This document shows, one piece after another, positions 33,470 through 42,883 of a stretch of 64,000 bases of DNA. The notes under the pieces were generated by a model. It worked only from the letters and a program-made list of their open reading frames with translations, had not been told where the DNA came from and did not search any database. The stretch's first letter is position 1; the number at the start of each line of letters is the position of its first letter. This DNA comes from Fictibacillus sp. BK138. GTDB lineage: Bacteria > Bacillota > Bacilli > Bacillales > Fictibacillaceae. Both the position numbers and the translations under genes were made by a program. The stretch spans positions 1,421,034 through 1,485,033 of the forward strand of contig NZ_SGXL01000001.1 in the NCBI RefSeq assembly GCF_004216955.1, written 5' to 3'.

Positions 33470-34195
33470 ATGAACGCTTCAAATAGCAAAGCTTTCTTTT
33501 TTGATCTGGATAATACGTTATTTGACTATGAAGCCTCCTTTAAGCAGGCTTCTTTATTTGCCTTTAAATCAATTTTTCATCCTGTTCTGAAGAAGCCGGT
33601 AAAAGCCGAAGAATGGTTTGCAGCATATAAAATCTATTGTGATTTGTATTGGCCAGCTTATGAGGATAAAAGTTTAACACGTGAGGAATATCAAAGAAAC
33701 AGGCTTGTTTCTTCATTGTTATCTTTAAATATCCAATCGGTTGATATAAAACGGATCGATTATTTTCGAAAACTTTGTGAAGAGAAGATACCTTCATTTG
33801 TTATACCTTATCCTTGGATCAAAGAAATTATTGATTTAACACAAAGGCAAGGGTGTGTAGCAGGGATCATTTCAAATGGAGCGTCCGAACTGCAAAGAAA
33901 AAAGCTAAGTATGCTGGGTCTAAGTTTCTCAGACAATATTTTTATTTCCTCAGAACTTTCTTGCGCCAAACCTAGCATTGAAATATTTGAATATGTAAAA
34001 AGCAGAATACAAGCGGCTCATTTTTATTATGTGGGCGACTCATACAGTTTTGATATCCACCCAGCTGTAAAAGCTGGGTGGACAGGAATATGGTGGAATC
34101 CTTTAAAACTAACCCAAGCACAAACAAATACACACATATTCAACTGCAATTCTGCAGATGATTTAAGAAGTGTAATCAGGAAATGTATTGAATGA
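33470..34195 (+). CDS. HAD-superfamily hydrolase, YjjG-like
   Basis: 241 aa. Motif I FFDLDNTLF at residues 9-17 (Asp11, Asp13), motif II IISNGAS (about 137), lysine in CAKPSIEIF (about 165) and motif IV VGDSYSFDIHPAVKAG (about 189). All four HAD motifs are present, so it is a likely phosphatase, perhaps for nucleotides as in YjjG; substrate unproven. ATG starts two bases after the previous stop without its own clear site, implying coupling. Its 3' end overlaps the convergent next gene by 20 bases. Confidence 0.84.
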   Translation: MNASNSKAFFFDLDNTLFDYEASFKQASLFAFKSIFHPVLKKPVKAEEWFAAYKIYCDLYWPAYEDKSLTREEYQRNRLVSSLLSLNIQSVDIKRIDYFRKLCEEKIPSFVIPYPWIKEIIDLTQRQGCVAGIISNGASELQRKKLSMLGLSFSDNIFISSELSCAKPSIEIFEYVKSRIQAAHFYYVGDSYSFDIHPAVKAGWTGIWWNPLKLTQAQTNTHIFNCNSADDLRSVIRKCIE

Positions 34196-35039
34196 GCTGA
34201 ATGTTTTCCCCAGCTGGGGTTTGAAACAAAACAAATAAGTGTGTTTTATCTTTGCTCAACAATATATAAGGCATGCTGCTTCTTATGGGGCTGATCTTCT
34301 TGCCAGTTTTTGTTGTGATGTTTATAAAATAATTTTTATAAAGTCCCTCCCATAGTTTCCCTATAATCTCCTGGCTTTTAACCTGGTTAAATCCGGGCAG
34401 TGCTTTTTCGTTATAGCTTGTTAATGACTGAAGTGAAATCACATAATAATTGTTTCTATTTATTTGATAATAATCCAGAATCTCTTTTAAAGTATCTTGA
34501 AGGTATTTATTTGTCTCTTGATCTAAAGTGTTTTTCAGACGCCTTTCTGATGGAGAAGCAGTTTTTTTAAATCCGGTAAATGTGTTATTTGGTTTAACGG
34601 TGTATAGAAAATCACTGCTCATTTTTTGAACGGAACGGTATTTTTCTTCATTAAGATGAATTTCACCCTGATGATAGGAGATGGCCTCCCATAACCCAGG
34701 AGTTTTTCCCTCTATATTTTTCTCCAGGTCTATCGATTTTGCAGTTGTTTTCCACTCAGTCATCTTGTTTGTAAGTTTTCCGTTTTCAAAGATCATGGCG
34801 ATATCTTGTCTTAAATAGACATTTTCGGAAGACTCCGATTCTACGTCCCATTTAAATTTATAGTTTGAAGCAGTTCCTTCTATAAATTTTAGAGATGTGA
34901 CTGCTTCAGTAAAAGAGAAAGAGTTGTCTATCGGAAAAAATGTAATACTTTCACGAGCCTCTTTTTTGATAAACGGCTGGTAGATGATACCTATTACAAG
35001 TATAATTATCAGCGTGAATATCGAAATTTTCCTCTTCAT
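34176..35039 (-). CDS. Membrane-anchored protein of unknown function
   Basis: 287 aa. One N-terminal hydrophobic segment (about residues 5-22) anchors a large external domain. No family recognised. Recurrent blocks are KEILDYYQINRNNYYVISLQ and the C-terminal IQLIQYIS. Clear AGGAGG on the minus strand before the ATG. The 3' end overlaps the plus-strand HAD gene tail by 20 bases with no separate terminator. It is divergent from the M42 peptidase gene. Not in the B. subtilis order as I recall it. Confidence 0.7.
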   Translation of the reverse strand: MKRKISIFTLIIILVIGIIYQPFIKKEARESITFFPIDNSFSFTEAVTSLKFIEGTASNYKFKWDVESESSENVYLRQDIAMIFENGKLTNKMTEWKTTAKSIDLEKNIEGKTPGLWEAISYHQGEIHLNEEKYRSVQKMSSDFLYTVKPNNTFTGFKKTASPSERRLKNTLDQETNKYLQDTLKEILDYYQINRNNYYVISLQSLTSYNEKALPGFNQVKSQEIIGKLWEGLYKNYFINITTKTGKKISPIRSSMPYILLSKDKTHLFVLFQTPAGENIQLIQYIS

Positions 35040-35156
35040 TACCTGTGCCTCCTCTAGGACAAACTAGTTCCTAAATTGTATGCGCTTTCGAGTAAATTAG
35101 AAGGTGGAAAACGAAAATATCACAATGTAATGTTTACACATAAGGAGGAGAAGAAA

Positions 35157-36200
35157 ATGGAAATACAAACAGATGAGATTGTAAGATTTATTAAAGAATT
35201 AGTACATATACCAAGTCCTTCTGGGAATACAGAAGCTGCTATTCATCACATGAAGCAGTTCTTTGAAAAAAACGAAGTACCTTTTAAAGTCACGAACAAA
35301 GGAGCTTTGCTTGCAACAATTAAAGGAGAAGATGATACTAAACACCGTTTGTTAACAGCTCACGTGGATACACTTGGTGCGATGGTAAAAGAAATAAAAA
35401 GTGACGGACGCTTAAAATTAGATAAAATCGGCGGTTATTATTGGAACACGGTCGAAGGGGAATATTGTACGATTCATACTTCAAAGGGCGATCGTTTCTC
35501 GGGGACAGTCTTGATGCATCAGACATCAGCACATGTGTATAAAGGTATGGGGGATTTGAAGAGGGATGAAAAGAACATAGAGGTAAGGGTAGACCAAGAG
35601 TTTCATTCAAAAAAGGATGCTGAGGAAGCAGGGGTTTCCGTTGGTGATTTCGTTTCTTTTAGTCCGCGTTTTGATGAAACGGAAAGTGGTTTTATAAAGT
35701 CCAGGCATCTTGATGACAAAGCAAGTGTGGCCATTTTAATGCACCTTGTTAACGAAATTCAGAAAACATCAACTAAATTACCTTACACGACACATTTCTT
35801 GATCAGTAATAATGAAGAGATTGGGTTTGGGGGCAACTCCAATATCCCAGAACAGACTGTCGAATATTTAGCAGTAGACATGGGCGCGATCGGTGATGGA
35901 CAAACAACAGATGAGTTTACTGTCAGTATTTGTGCGAAGGATTCTGGTGGACCTTATCACTTTGGATTACGAAAACATCTGGTTGAATTAGCTGAGAAGA
36001 ACGGAATTGCCTATAAAGTAGACATCTATCCTTTCTATGGGTCAGACGCTACTGCGGCTATTAGAGCAGGTGCTGATGTGGTACATGGTTTAATCGGACC
36101 TGGGATCGATGCATCACATGCATATGAGCGGACACATCTTAAATCATTGGAACATACAGCTAATCTAATAAAGATATACCTACATTCAAACCTCGTATAG
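35157..36200 (+). CDS. M42 family metallopeptidase (glutamyl aminopeptidase-like)
   Basis: 347 aa, a di-zinc cytoplasmic aminopeptidase of the FrvX/YsdC type. Ligands and catalytic residues are visible: His in TAHVDT (about residue 68), Asp in SRHLDDKAS, NNEEIGFGG (Glu pair), VAVDMG-like AVDMGAIGDG and the last ligand in GIDASHAYERTH. The frame is open 27 codons further upstream; ATG 35157 is chosen for AAGGAGGAG. It probably trims N-terminal residues from peptides in a large oligomer. Its own terminator follows. Confidence 0.9.
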   Translation: MEIQTDEIVRFIKELVHIPSPSGNTEAAIHHMKQFFEKNEVPFKVTNKGALLATIKGEDDTKHRLLTAHVDTLGAMVKEIKSDGRLKLDKIGGYYWNTVEGEYCTIHTSKGDRFSGTVLMHQTSAHVYKGMGDLKRDEKNIEVRVDQEFHSKKDAEEAGVSVGDFVSFSPRFDETESGFIKSRHLDDKASVAILMHLVNEIQKTSTKLPYTTHFLISNNEEIGFGGNSNIPEQTVEYLAVDMGAIGDGQTTDEFTVSICAKDSGGPYHFGLRKHLVELAEKNGIAYKVDIYPFYGSDATAAIRAGADVVHGLIGPGIDASHAYERTHLKSLEHTANLIKIYLHSNLV

Positions 36201-36208
36201 AAGATCTG

Positions 36209-36236
36209 AAATCCCAGCCAAACGCGCTGGGATTTT
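36209..36236 (+). terminator. Rho-independent terminator
   Basis: AAATCCCAGC / GCTGGGATTT, ten pairs, then TGTTG. Confidence 0.82.
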
Positions 36237-36299
36237 GTTGTTTGGAGGTATGAAAAGATTAGAGAAAGTAAAGGATGATAGGCAGAGGAGTGATGAAAA

Positions 36300-37763
36300 A
36301 TGTCTTATCTGCCAAAAAAACAGCCTCTTTCACAGGATTTTGACGAAAACGTTCAATATATGAAGAAACAACTAGGTGTAGATATTAGTTTTGACTGCAT
36401 CCATTTGGACTTAGAATATGCAGGCAGAAGAATGGCACTGTTCATGGTGGATGGATTTGTGAAAGATGATATTCTTCACTATCTAATGAAGCTCTTAGCA
36501 GACCTTGAACCCGAACAGCTAGATCCGGATCCGCTTTTGAGATTAATGAAAACGTATATCCCTTATGTTGAGATTTCTAAATCTGATGATCTTAACCAGG
36601 GGATCGATTGGGTTTTGAGCGGACCAACTGTTCTTATCGTTGAAGGCGTTCCAGAGATCATACAGATTGATGCCAGAACATACCCCGTCCGCGGACCAGA
36701 AGAGCCTGATGTTGAGCGTGTTGTAAGGGGAGCGAGAGATGGCTTTGTAGAGACGATTATATTCAATACAGCATTGACGAGAAGAAGAGTACGTGATCGG
36801 TCATTACGAATGGAATATATGAGTATCGGAAGGCGCTCCAAAACAGATATATGCATCTCCTATATAGAAGACATAGCTGACCCGCATATCGTGGGACGAA
36901 TTAAGGATTCCCTGAAAAAGATTGATACGGATGGACTTCCGATGGGAGAGAAAACGGTTGAGGAATTTATTTGCGGAAGGCACTTGAATCCTTATCCGTT
37001 AGTGAGGTATACAGAACGTCCTGATACTGCAGCTGTGCATCTATTTGAAGGACATGTTCTTGTTTTTGTAGACGGATCACCTTCTGTTCTTATAACGCCA
37101 ACTACATTTTGGCATCATCTTCAACATGCAGAAGAATATAGACAAAAACCAATCGTAGGTGCGTATTTAAGGTTTGTTCGTTTTTTAGCTGTATGGATTT
37201 CCATTTTTCTGCTGCCGCTTTGGTATTTGTTTTCTGTTCAAAAAGACCTGCTGCCCATTGGTCTCAGTTTTATTGGTCCCGAGGAGATTGGGGTTGTTCC
37301 GCTTTTTTTACAGTTTATCATCATTGAACTTGGTATGGACATGCTCAGGATGGCAACCATTCATACCCCTACATCTGTATCGACAGGATTAGGACTTGTT
37401 TCGGCTATCGTAATCGGACAAGTTGCTATCGAGGTCGGGTTGTTCGTGAATGAAGTCGTGTTATATATAGCAGTAGCCGCGATCGGAACTTTTGCTACAC
37501 CAACTTACGAACTTAGCCTTGCTAATCGATTATTAAGGCTTTCATTATTAGGACTTACAGCTCTTTTTGGAGTACCTGGCTATATGGCAGGGTTTACGTT
37601 AGCCATTTTATTTTTTGTTTCTTTTAAATCATTTCATATTCCATACTTATGGCCGTTCATACCTTTTAACTATAAAGCCATCAGAGACGTGATATTTAGA
37701 ATTCCAATGCCATTAAAAAACAGAAGACCTGTTGTTCTTCATCCTAAGGATCCAGATCGTTAA
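36300..37763 (+). CDS. SpoVAF-like / GerA-family spore germination protein
   Basis: 487 aa. A cytoplasmic N-terminal half with DARTYPVRGPEEPDVERVVR and RRRVRDRSLRMEY (GerA A-subunit signature) precedes about five membrane helices from residue 295. It aligns throughout with B. subtilis SpoVAF as I remember it, including FVETIIFNTAL and TPTTFWHHLQHAEEYRQ. SpoVAF modulates germination next to the SpoVA channel for dipicolinic acid. Here it is alone rather than in a spoVA operon, so it may be a paralogue. GAGGAG lies upstream of ATG 36300. It probably responds to a sporulation sigma factor, though no clear match was found. Confidence 0.85.
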   Translation: MSYLPKKQPLSQDFDENVQYMKKQLGVDISFDCIHLDLEYAGRRMALFMVDGFVKDDILHYLMKLLADLEPEQLDPDPLLRLMKTYIPYVEISKSDDLNQGIDWVLSGPTVLIVEGVPEIIQIDARTYPVRGPEEPDVERVVRGARDGFVETIIFNTALTRRRVRDRSLRMEYMSIGRRSKTDICISYIEDIADPHIVGRIKDSLKKIDTDGLPMGEKTVEEFICGRHLNPYPLVRYTERPDTAAVHLFEGHVLVFVDGSPSVLITPTTFWHHLQHAEEYRQKPIVGAYLRFVRFLAVWISIFLLPLWYLFSVQKDLLPIGLSFIGPEEIGVVPLFLQFIIIELGMDMLRMATIHTPTSVSTGLGLVSAIVIGQVAIEVGLFVNEVVLYIAVAAIGTFATPTYELSLANRLLRLSLLGLTALFGVPGYMAGFTLAILFFVSFKSFHIPYLWPFIPFNYKAIRDVIFRIPMPLKNRRPVVLHPKDPDR

Positions 37764-37792
37764 AACGTAAAACAGGTAGATAAAAAAGAGGG

Positions 37793-37990
37793 CACTGAAA
37801 AAGTTCCTAAATAAAATATTGAATTCGGGGATCTCCGCTCCAGGGTACATGCTTTCCGCGGGGCTCACCTGTCCCACTCGTCCCGCAGGACAAGGAAGGC
37901 TTCGGCAGCTTTGCCTTGCACGAAGAAAATGTGAATTTCATTTTCGAGGAGTCAGTACCCTCCCGCTACAATCCTTACATGTTTGTATGC
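37793..37990 (+). repeat. Intergenic repeat, copy C
   Basis: ATCTCCGCTCCAGGGTACAT, CTTTCCGCGGGGCTCACCTG and TCCCACTCGTCCCGCAGGA are shared with copies A and B. A second half (GAAGGCTTCGGCAGCTTTGC) forms local inverted repeats. It lies in the gene-free interval between the SpoVAF-like gene and yqgQ. Confidence 0.65.
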
Positions 37991-37998
37991 AAAAAAAT

Positions 37999-38039
37999 GG
38001 ATCAAACCAACTCTGATCGAGGTGGTTTGATTCTTTTTT
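37999..38039 (+). terminator. Rho-independent terminator
   Basis: ATCAAACCA / TGGTTTGAT with an inner CTC/GAG stem, then TCTTTTTT. Confidence 0.8.
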
Positions 38040-38106
38040 GTTCAACAGGTTTTTCGGCATCCTCAGAAATAATGGCCTGTTTTTTGTGAGAATAATGTGC
38101 AAAGGC

Positions 38107-38137
38107 TTGCATTCGGTCCCGTAACTTTTGTTATAAT
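38107..38137 (+). promoter_or_regulatory. Putative yqgQ-glcK promoter
   Basis: Consensus TATAAT at 38132-38137 with TTGCAT at 38107-38112; the spacer of 19 is long. Confidence 0.45.
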
Positions 38138-38154
38138 GACGTAGGTGATAGAAA

Positions 38155-38346
38155 ATGAAAACAATGTATGATGTGCAGCAGTTATTGAAAAGATTTGGAA
38201 CCATTATTTATACAGGAAACCCAGCTGCAGATTTAGAACTAATACAAGAAGAAATTCGTGAACTCTATAATCAGAAGCTTATCGATGTAAACGAATACAA
38301 AACAGCAATTCTTATTATTCGTTCAGCAAACAATAAATTACAATAG
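38155..38346 (+). CDS. yqgQ: YqgQ (DUF910) small protein
   Basis: 63 aa, helical. The TMYDVQQLLKRFGTIIYTGN start and the EIRELYNQKLI centre are typical of YqgQ, which is known structurally and proposed to bind single-stranded nucleic acid; its biology is unclear. It is 13 bases before glcK, the same pairing as in B. subtilis. Start ATG 38155 follows GTAGGTGATAG. Confidence 0.85.
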   Translation: MKTMYDVQQLLKRFGTIIYTGNPAADLELIQEEIRELYNQKLIDVNEYKTAILIIRSANNKLQ

Positions 38347-38359
38347 AGGATGAAGCAAA

Positions 38360-39319
38360 ATGGAAAAATGGCTAGTTGGCGTAGACTTAGGCGGAACAAC
38401 AATAAAAATAGCTTTTATAACACTTGATGGTCATATTGTCGAGAAGTGGGAAATTCCAACTAATATTTCTGAAGACGGCAAACATATTGTCAGTGACATT
38501 GCCGATTCAATCAGTGCCAAATTAGATCAACTTTCTGAAAAAAGCGAAAAACTCGCTGCGATCGGTATGGGTGCACCAGGATTTATTGACATGAAAACGG
38601 GGTTCATCTATCATGCCGTTAATATTGGATGGCGAAATTATGCCTTGAAAGACGAGCTTGAAAAAGCTACAGGTCTTTCGGTTACGATAGACAATGATGC
38701 AAATATTGCAGCGATAGGTGAAATGTGGCGCGGTGCAGGAGATGGCGAAGGAAATCTACTTATGGTTACGCTAGGAACTGGTGTCGGAGGCGGAATTATT
38801 GTGAATGGCCATATCATGCATGGCACGAATGGGATGGCAGGCGAGATTGGACATATTACATCTATTCCAGAAGGTGGAGCTCATTGTAATTGCGGAAAAT
38901 CCGGATGTATTGAGACCATTGCATCTGCTACAGGAATAGCTAGGATCGCGAAAGAAAAAGCAGCAGGTGATGTATCTTCATCTCTTAATGAAATTTTAAA
39001 GAATCATGGGGAACTTAAAGCAAAAGATGTTGCTGAAGCAGCTGAGAATGGTGATCAGGCAGCAATTGATACCTTAGACGAAGTAGCATTTCATTTAGGA
39101 CTTGTCATCGCAAACCTTTCCAACAGTATTAATCCTGGGAAAATTGTTATAGGTGGGGGCGTTTCAAAAGCTGGTCACGTACTCATGTCCAGACTTAAAA
39201 ATGAATTTAAACGTTTTGCACTTCCGCGAGTAGCAGAGGGAGCAACGCTTACTGTTGCAACTTTGGGCAACGACGCTGGTGTAATAGGTGGAGCTTGGCT
39301 GGCAAAACATAACCTATAA
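38360..39319 (+). CDS. glcK: Glucokinase (ROK family)
   Basis: 319 aa. Phosphorylates glucose to glucose-6-phosphate with ATP. ATP-binding DLGGTT at residues 9-14, catalytic Asp113 in TIDNDANIAAIGE, and the ROK zinc site made of EIGH (162-165) and C176-x-C178-x4-C183 are all present. AGAGGATG precedes the ATG. It could consume glucose released by the GH15 enzyme of the glucan operon, which is a metabolic inference rather than a shared operon. Confidence 0.94.
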   Translation: MEKWLVGVDLGGTTIKIAFITLDGHIVEKWEIPTNISEDGKHIVSDIADSISAKLDQLSEKSEKLAAIGMGAPGFIDMKTGFIYHAVNIGWRNYALKDELEKATGLSVTIDNDANIAAIGEMWRGAGDGEGNLLMVTLGTGVGGGIIVNGHIMHGTNGMAGEIGHITSIPEGGAHCNCGKSGCIETIASATGIARIAKEKAAGDVSSSLNEILKNHGELKAKDVAEAAENGDQAAIDTLDEVAFHLGLVIANLSNSINPGKIVIGGGVSKAGHVLMSRLKNEFKRFALPRVAEGATLTVATLGNDAGVIGGAWLAKHNL

Positions 39320-39336
39320 ATACTATATAAAAATAG

Positions 39337-39366
39337 AGAGCCACAGAAAGTGGTTCTTTATTTTTT
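39337..39366 (+). terminator. Terminator of glcK
   Basis: GAGAGCCAC / GTGGTTCTT imperfect stem, then TATTTTTTT. Confidence 0.65.
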
Positions 39367-39392
39367 TGAAACTTTTTCGGCAAAGGTTCGTC
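39367..39392 (+). promoter_or_regulatory. ECF-sigma type promoter (sigma-M/W/X-like)
   Basis: TGAAAC (39367-39372), 16-bp spacer, CGTC (39389-39392) matches the envelope-stress ECF consensus in both elements. It leaves about 250 nt of leader before the LtaS-family gene. The rest of the 39320-39650 gap holds the glcK terminator and an AT-rich leader without other clear signals. Confidence 0.7.
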
Positions 39393-39650
39393 TAATTGTT
39401 TATGGATGAAAAAAAAGGGTAAAACTAATATAGTTTTGTTGTCCTATTTGTCAGAATCTTGAAATAGTACGTTAGGGTATTGAATTCTTGTGCAAAACCA
39501 TTTATTATACTCTTTATGTAATCCTTTAGTTAAGGTTTTGTAAATGGTGATTTACATTCCCGATGGATACAGCGGATAAGGAACGTATAAAAAATAACAT
39601 TTAAATTTCACTGCACAAGTTCTTTTTGATTGAGGAGGTCAGAGAACATT

Positions 39651-41537
39651 ATGAAGGAAAAAATGAAACAAGCTTTTGCTGATTATAAGTTTTTCTTTAT
39701 AGCAATTGCTTTATTATGGGTTAAAACATATATCGTTTATAAAACTGCATTTGAACTGCCGATGGACAATAAAATTCAGGAACTGATCCTATTTATAAAT
39801 CCAATCAGTTCGGTCATCTTATTCTTAGGTATTACGCTTTATTTTAAAGGTAAAGCTCATAGAAGAATGATTATTGCCATTAGTGCGATCATGAGTTTTA
39901 TTATGTATGCAAACATGGTATTTTACAGATTCTTTAACGACTTTATTACCATTCCTGTTTTGTTTCAAACAAGCAACATGGGTGATCTAGGTAATAGTGT
40001 TTTTGAATTGATCCAGCCTACAGACGTTTTAGTGTTTGTTGACATCGTAATTTTAGCTTATTTTATGAGACGTGCTGATTACCGTCCTGCTCGTGCATCA
40101 CGCAAACAGATCACACTGACTTATGCAGCGGCGATCGTATTATTTATTGTTAACGTTGGTATTGCTGAAACGGAGCGTCCACAGTTATTAACACGTACAT
40201 TTGACCGTGAGATGCTTATTAAGAATATTGGATCATACAACTATCATATTTACGATTCAATCATTCAATCTAAAGCGAAAGCTCAGCGTGCATTCGCGGA
40301 TGGCAGCGAGATCACAGATATTGAGAACTATACACGTGCCAATTATAAAGAACCAAACCCTGAAATGTTTGGTAAAGCTAAAGGCAAAAACGTTTTCATT
40401 ATCTCTGTAGAATCCACACAAAACTTTGTTATTAATGAGTCTGTAAACGGAAAAGAAATTACGCCGTTTATGAATGACTTGATTAAAGACAGCTATTACT
40501 TCCCGAACTTCTATCACCAAACAGGGCAAGGGAAAACATCTGATTCTGAGTTCTTATTAGATAACTCACTATATCCGCTTCCAAGTGGAGCAGTATTCTT
40601 TACACATTCACAAAATCAATACAATGCGACACCAGAGATCTTGAAGGAGCAAGGCTATTACTCTTCAGTACAGCATGCGAACAACAAGAGTTTCTGGAAT
40701 CGTGATATCATGTATGATAATTTCGGTTATGACCGCTATTACTCATTAAAAGATTTTGATGTTACACCTGAAAATTCAATCGGCTGGGGATTAAAGGATA
40801 AAGATTTCTTTAAACAATCTATTCCTCACTTGAAAGAAATGCAGGCTATGAATAAGCCATTCTATACAAAATATATTACTTTAACGAATCACTTCCCTTT
40901 CACTTTGGAAGAAGAAGATGAAATGATTCCTGAATGGACTTCAAATGACGGAACAGTAAACCGATATTTTACAACTGTACGTTACACGGATGAAGCCTTA
41001 AAAGAATTCTTTGCTGATGTAAAAGCAGCTGGATTATATGAAGACTCAATCTTCATCATGTATGGAGATCATTATGGTATTTCTGAGAATCATAACGATG
41101 CAATGGGTCAATTCTTAGGTAAAGAAATTACACCGTTTGAATCAACTCAACTGCAAAAAGTACCATTGATTATCCACATGCCAGGTGAAAAAGGTAAAGT
41201 TATGAATACAGTAGGCGGTCAAATCGACTTAAAGCCGACTATTCTTCACTTGCTGGGAATTGATACTAAAGGTGACATTCAATTAGGATCAGACTTATTC
41301 TCTAAAGACCGCGAAGATTTCGCAGTACTTCGTGATAACTCTTATATTACGAAAGATAATGTCTTTACTGATGGAAAGTGCTACGACAAGGCAACTGGAA
41401 AACCGGTTGAAGGCGAAGATAATGCATGCGAGCCTTATGCTGAACGTGCAAAAACGGAGCTGGATATGTCAGATCGAATCATCTATGGTGATTTGCTGCG
41501 CTTTTATGATAAAGACAAGGCAAAACAAAACAAATAA
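39651..41537 (+). CDS. yqgS: LtaS-family lipoteichoic acid synthase-like protein (YqgS)
   Basis: 628 aa. Five membrane helices in the first 180 residues precede an extracellular sulfatase-like domain. The metal ligand Glu254 and the catalytic Thr296 ([12 protein letters not shown]) are present, as is the KAKA site near 207-210 where LtaS proteins are cleaved. The enzyme polymerises glycerol phosphate from phosphatidylglycerol outside the membrane. The frame opens at TTG 39630; ATG 39651 follows GAGGAGG at a rather long 12-base spacing. B. subtilis has four LtaS-type proteins, and map position makes this YqgS. Confidence 0.9.
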   Translation: MKEKMKQAFADYKFFFIAIALLWVKTYIVYKTAFELPMDNKIQELILFINPISSVILFLGITLYFKGKAHRRMIIAISAIMSFIMYANMVFYRFFNDFITIPVLFQTSNMGDLGNSVFELIQPTDVLVFVDIVILAYFMRRADYRPARASRKQITLTYAAAIVLFIVNVGIAETERPQLLTRTFDREMLIKNIGSYNYHIYDSIIQSKAKAQRAFADGSEITDIENYTRANYKEPNPEMFGKAKGKNVFIISVESTQNFVINESVNGKEITPFMNDLIKDSYYFPNFYHQTGQGKTSDSEFLLDNSLYPLPSGAVFFTHSQNQYNATPEILKEQGYYSSVQHANNKSFWNRDIMYDNFGYDRYYSLKDFDVTPENSIGWGLKDKDFFKQSIPHLKEMQAMNKPFYTKYITLTNHFPFTLEEEDEMIPEWTSNDGTVNRYFTTVRYTDEALKEFFADVKAAGLYEDSIFIMYGDHYGISENHNDAMGQFLGKEITPFESTQLQKVPLIIHMPGEKGKVMNTVGGQIDLKPTILHLLGIDTKGDIQLGSDLFSKDREDFAVLRDNSYITKDNVFTDGKCYDKATGKPVEGEDNACEPYAERAKTELDMSDRIIYGDLLRFYDKDKAKQNK

Positions 41538-41538
41538 C

Positions 41539-41571
41539 CATACAAAGCACTTAGCTTCGGCTGAGTGCTTT
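41539..41571 (+). terminator. Rho-independent terminator with TTCG tetraloop
   Basis: AAAGCACTTAGC-TTCG-GCTGAGTGCTTT followed by T6. Confidence 0.92.
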
Positions 41572-41635
41572 TTTTTGCATATATGTGCACAGCTATCATA
41601 CATCTTTAAGAGAACGTTTTTTGGGAGGGCTTTGA

Positions 41636-42829
41636 TTGGAAATTCTAGTTAGGAACGGGGACTCACTTTGGTACTATTCCAGACTTTTGTCTATCCCTTA
41701 CACTTTAATTAAAGATTCAAATCCAAATGTGCATTCTGGAAATATAGAAGCCGGAAAAATAGTTCATTTGCCTGGGGTTGCTGTTCAGCGCTATAAGATA
41801 AAAAATGGTGACACCTTCTTTAAAATTGCGGAGGAAAAGGATATACCGATCGATGCACTTTACTTATTCAATCCAAAAGTCGATCCTAAAGAGATATTTG
41901 TAAAAGATGAAATAAACATTCCTTATGTCCTCCCGTTTCCTTGTATTCAAGGAAAACGAAAATATGACAGCCGAGTGCTGGAGAAAGACATAGATCATTT
42001 AATGGAAACTTATCCGTTTATTAAAAAACAAACTATTGGGCATTCTGTTCAAGGGAAACCCATTGATATGCTTATCATTGGTAAGGGAAAGAAAAAAGTG
42101 CACATCAACGGTTCTTTTCATGGAAATGAATGGATCACATCAGCAATCCTGATGAAGTTTATTAACGAGTATGCTCGTGCCTTAACGGTGGAAGAGTCCT
42201 TGAGTGATGTCTCTTCACTCGATCTTTACAAAAATACTACGTTATTTGCCGTACCAATGGTCGATCCTGATGGAGTTGACCTTGTTTTACATGGTCCTCC
42301 AAAGGACGCAGAAATAAAAGACTTTGTATTGAAATTAAACAAAGGGAAAAAAGACTTTTCATCATGGAAAGCCAATATTAGAGGCGTGGATTTAAACAAT
42401 CAGTTCCCTGCAAGGTGGGAACTAGAACAGCCAAGGAAACCTAAGCAGCCAGCACCTAGAGATTATCCTGGAAAAGCACCTTTATCTGAACCAGAAGCGA
42501 TCGTTATGGCTCAGGCTGCACAAAAGTATGATTTTGACAGGGTAGTTGCTCTTCATACGCAAGGAAAGGAGCTTTACTGGGGTTTTGAGGGGGAAGAACC
42601 TATGCCTGAATCCCAGCATATTGCAGAGGAGTTTGAACGTGTCAGCGGTTATAAAGCCATCAGGTATGTTGACAGCTATGCAGGATATAAAGACTGGTTT
42701 ATACAGGAGTTTAGAAGACCAGGTTTTACTATCGAACTTGGATTAGGAGTTAACCCATTGCCATTAGGCCAGTTTGATAAAATTTATGAAGAAACACGAG
42801 GTATACTGATTGCCAGCTTGTATATGTAA
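41636..42829 (+). CDS. yqgT: Gamma-D-glutamyl-meso-diaminopimelate peptidase (M14 family, LysM)
   Basis: 397 aa. Two LysM-like modules (residues 1-48 and 52-97) are followed by a zinc carboxypeptidase domain (about 108-395) with H162-x2-E165 (FHGNEW), a later His in ALHTQGKE and the catalytic Glu in FTIELGLG. It cleaves peptidoglycan stem peptides between D-Glu and meso-diaminopimelate. There is no signal peptide, so LysM domains may direct it to the cell wall or spore cortex after another route. TTG start at 41636, six bases after GGGAGGG. Matches B. subtilis YqgT. Confidence 0.9.
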   Translation: MEILVRNGDSLWYYSRLLSIPYTLIKDSNPNVHSGNIEAGKIVHLPGVAVQRYKIKNGDTFFKIAEEKDIPIDALYLFNPKVDPKEIFVKDEINIPYVLPFPCIQGKRKYDSRVLEKDIDHLMETYPFIKKQTIGHSVQGKPIDMLIIGKGKKKVHINGSFHGNEWITSAILMKFINEYARALTVEESLSDVSSLDLYKNTTLFAVPMVDPDGVDLVLHGPPKDAEIKDFVLKLNKGKKDFSSWKANIRGVDLNNQFPARWELEQPRKPKQPAPRDYPGKAPLSEPEAIVMAQAAQKYDFDRVVALHTQGKELYWGFEGEEPMPESQHIAEEFERVSGYKAIRYVDSYAGYKDWFIQEFRRPGFTIELGLGVNPLPLGQFDKIYEETRGILIASLYM

Positions 42830-42843
42830 GTTTGTTTGTATAG

Positions 42844-42877
42844 AAAAACCATCAGAATAAAGATTCTGATGGTTTTT
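42844..42877. terminator. Bidirectional terminator
   Basis: AAAAACCATCAGAAT / ATTCTGATGGTTTTT, a long perfect stem between convergent yqgT and yqgW. Confidence 0.92.
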
Positions 42878-42883
42878 CGGATT

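Noticed and set aside
37819-38016. 65-aa open frame
   Set aside because: Lies within the intergenic repeat and its terminator; GC-rich repeat translation only.
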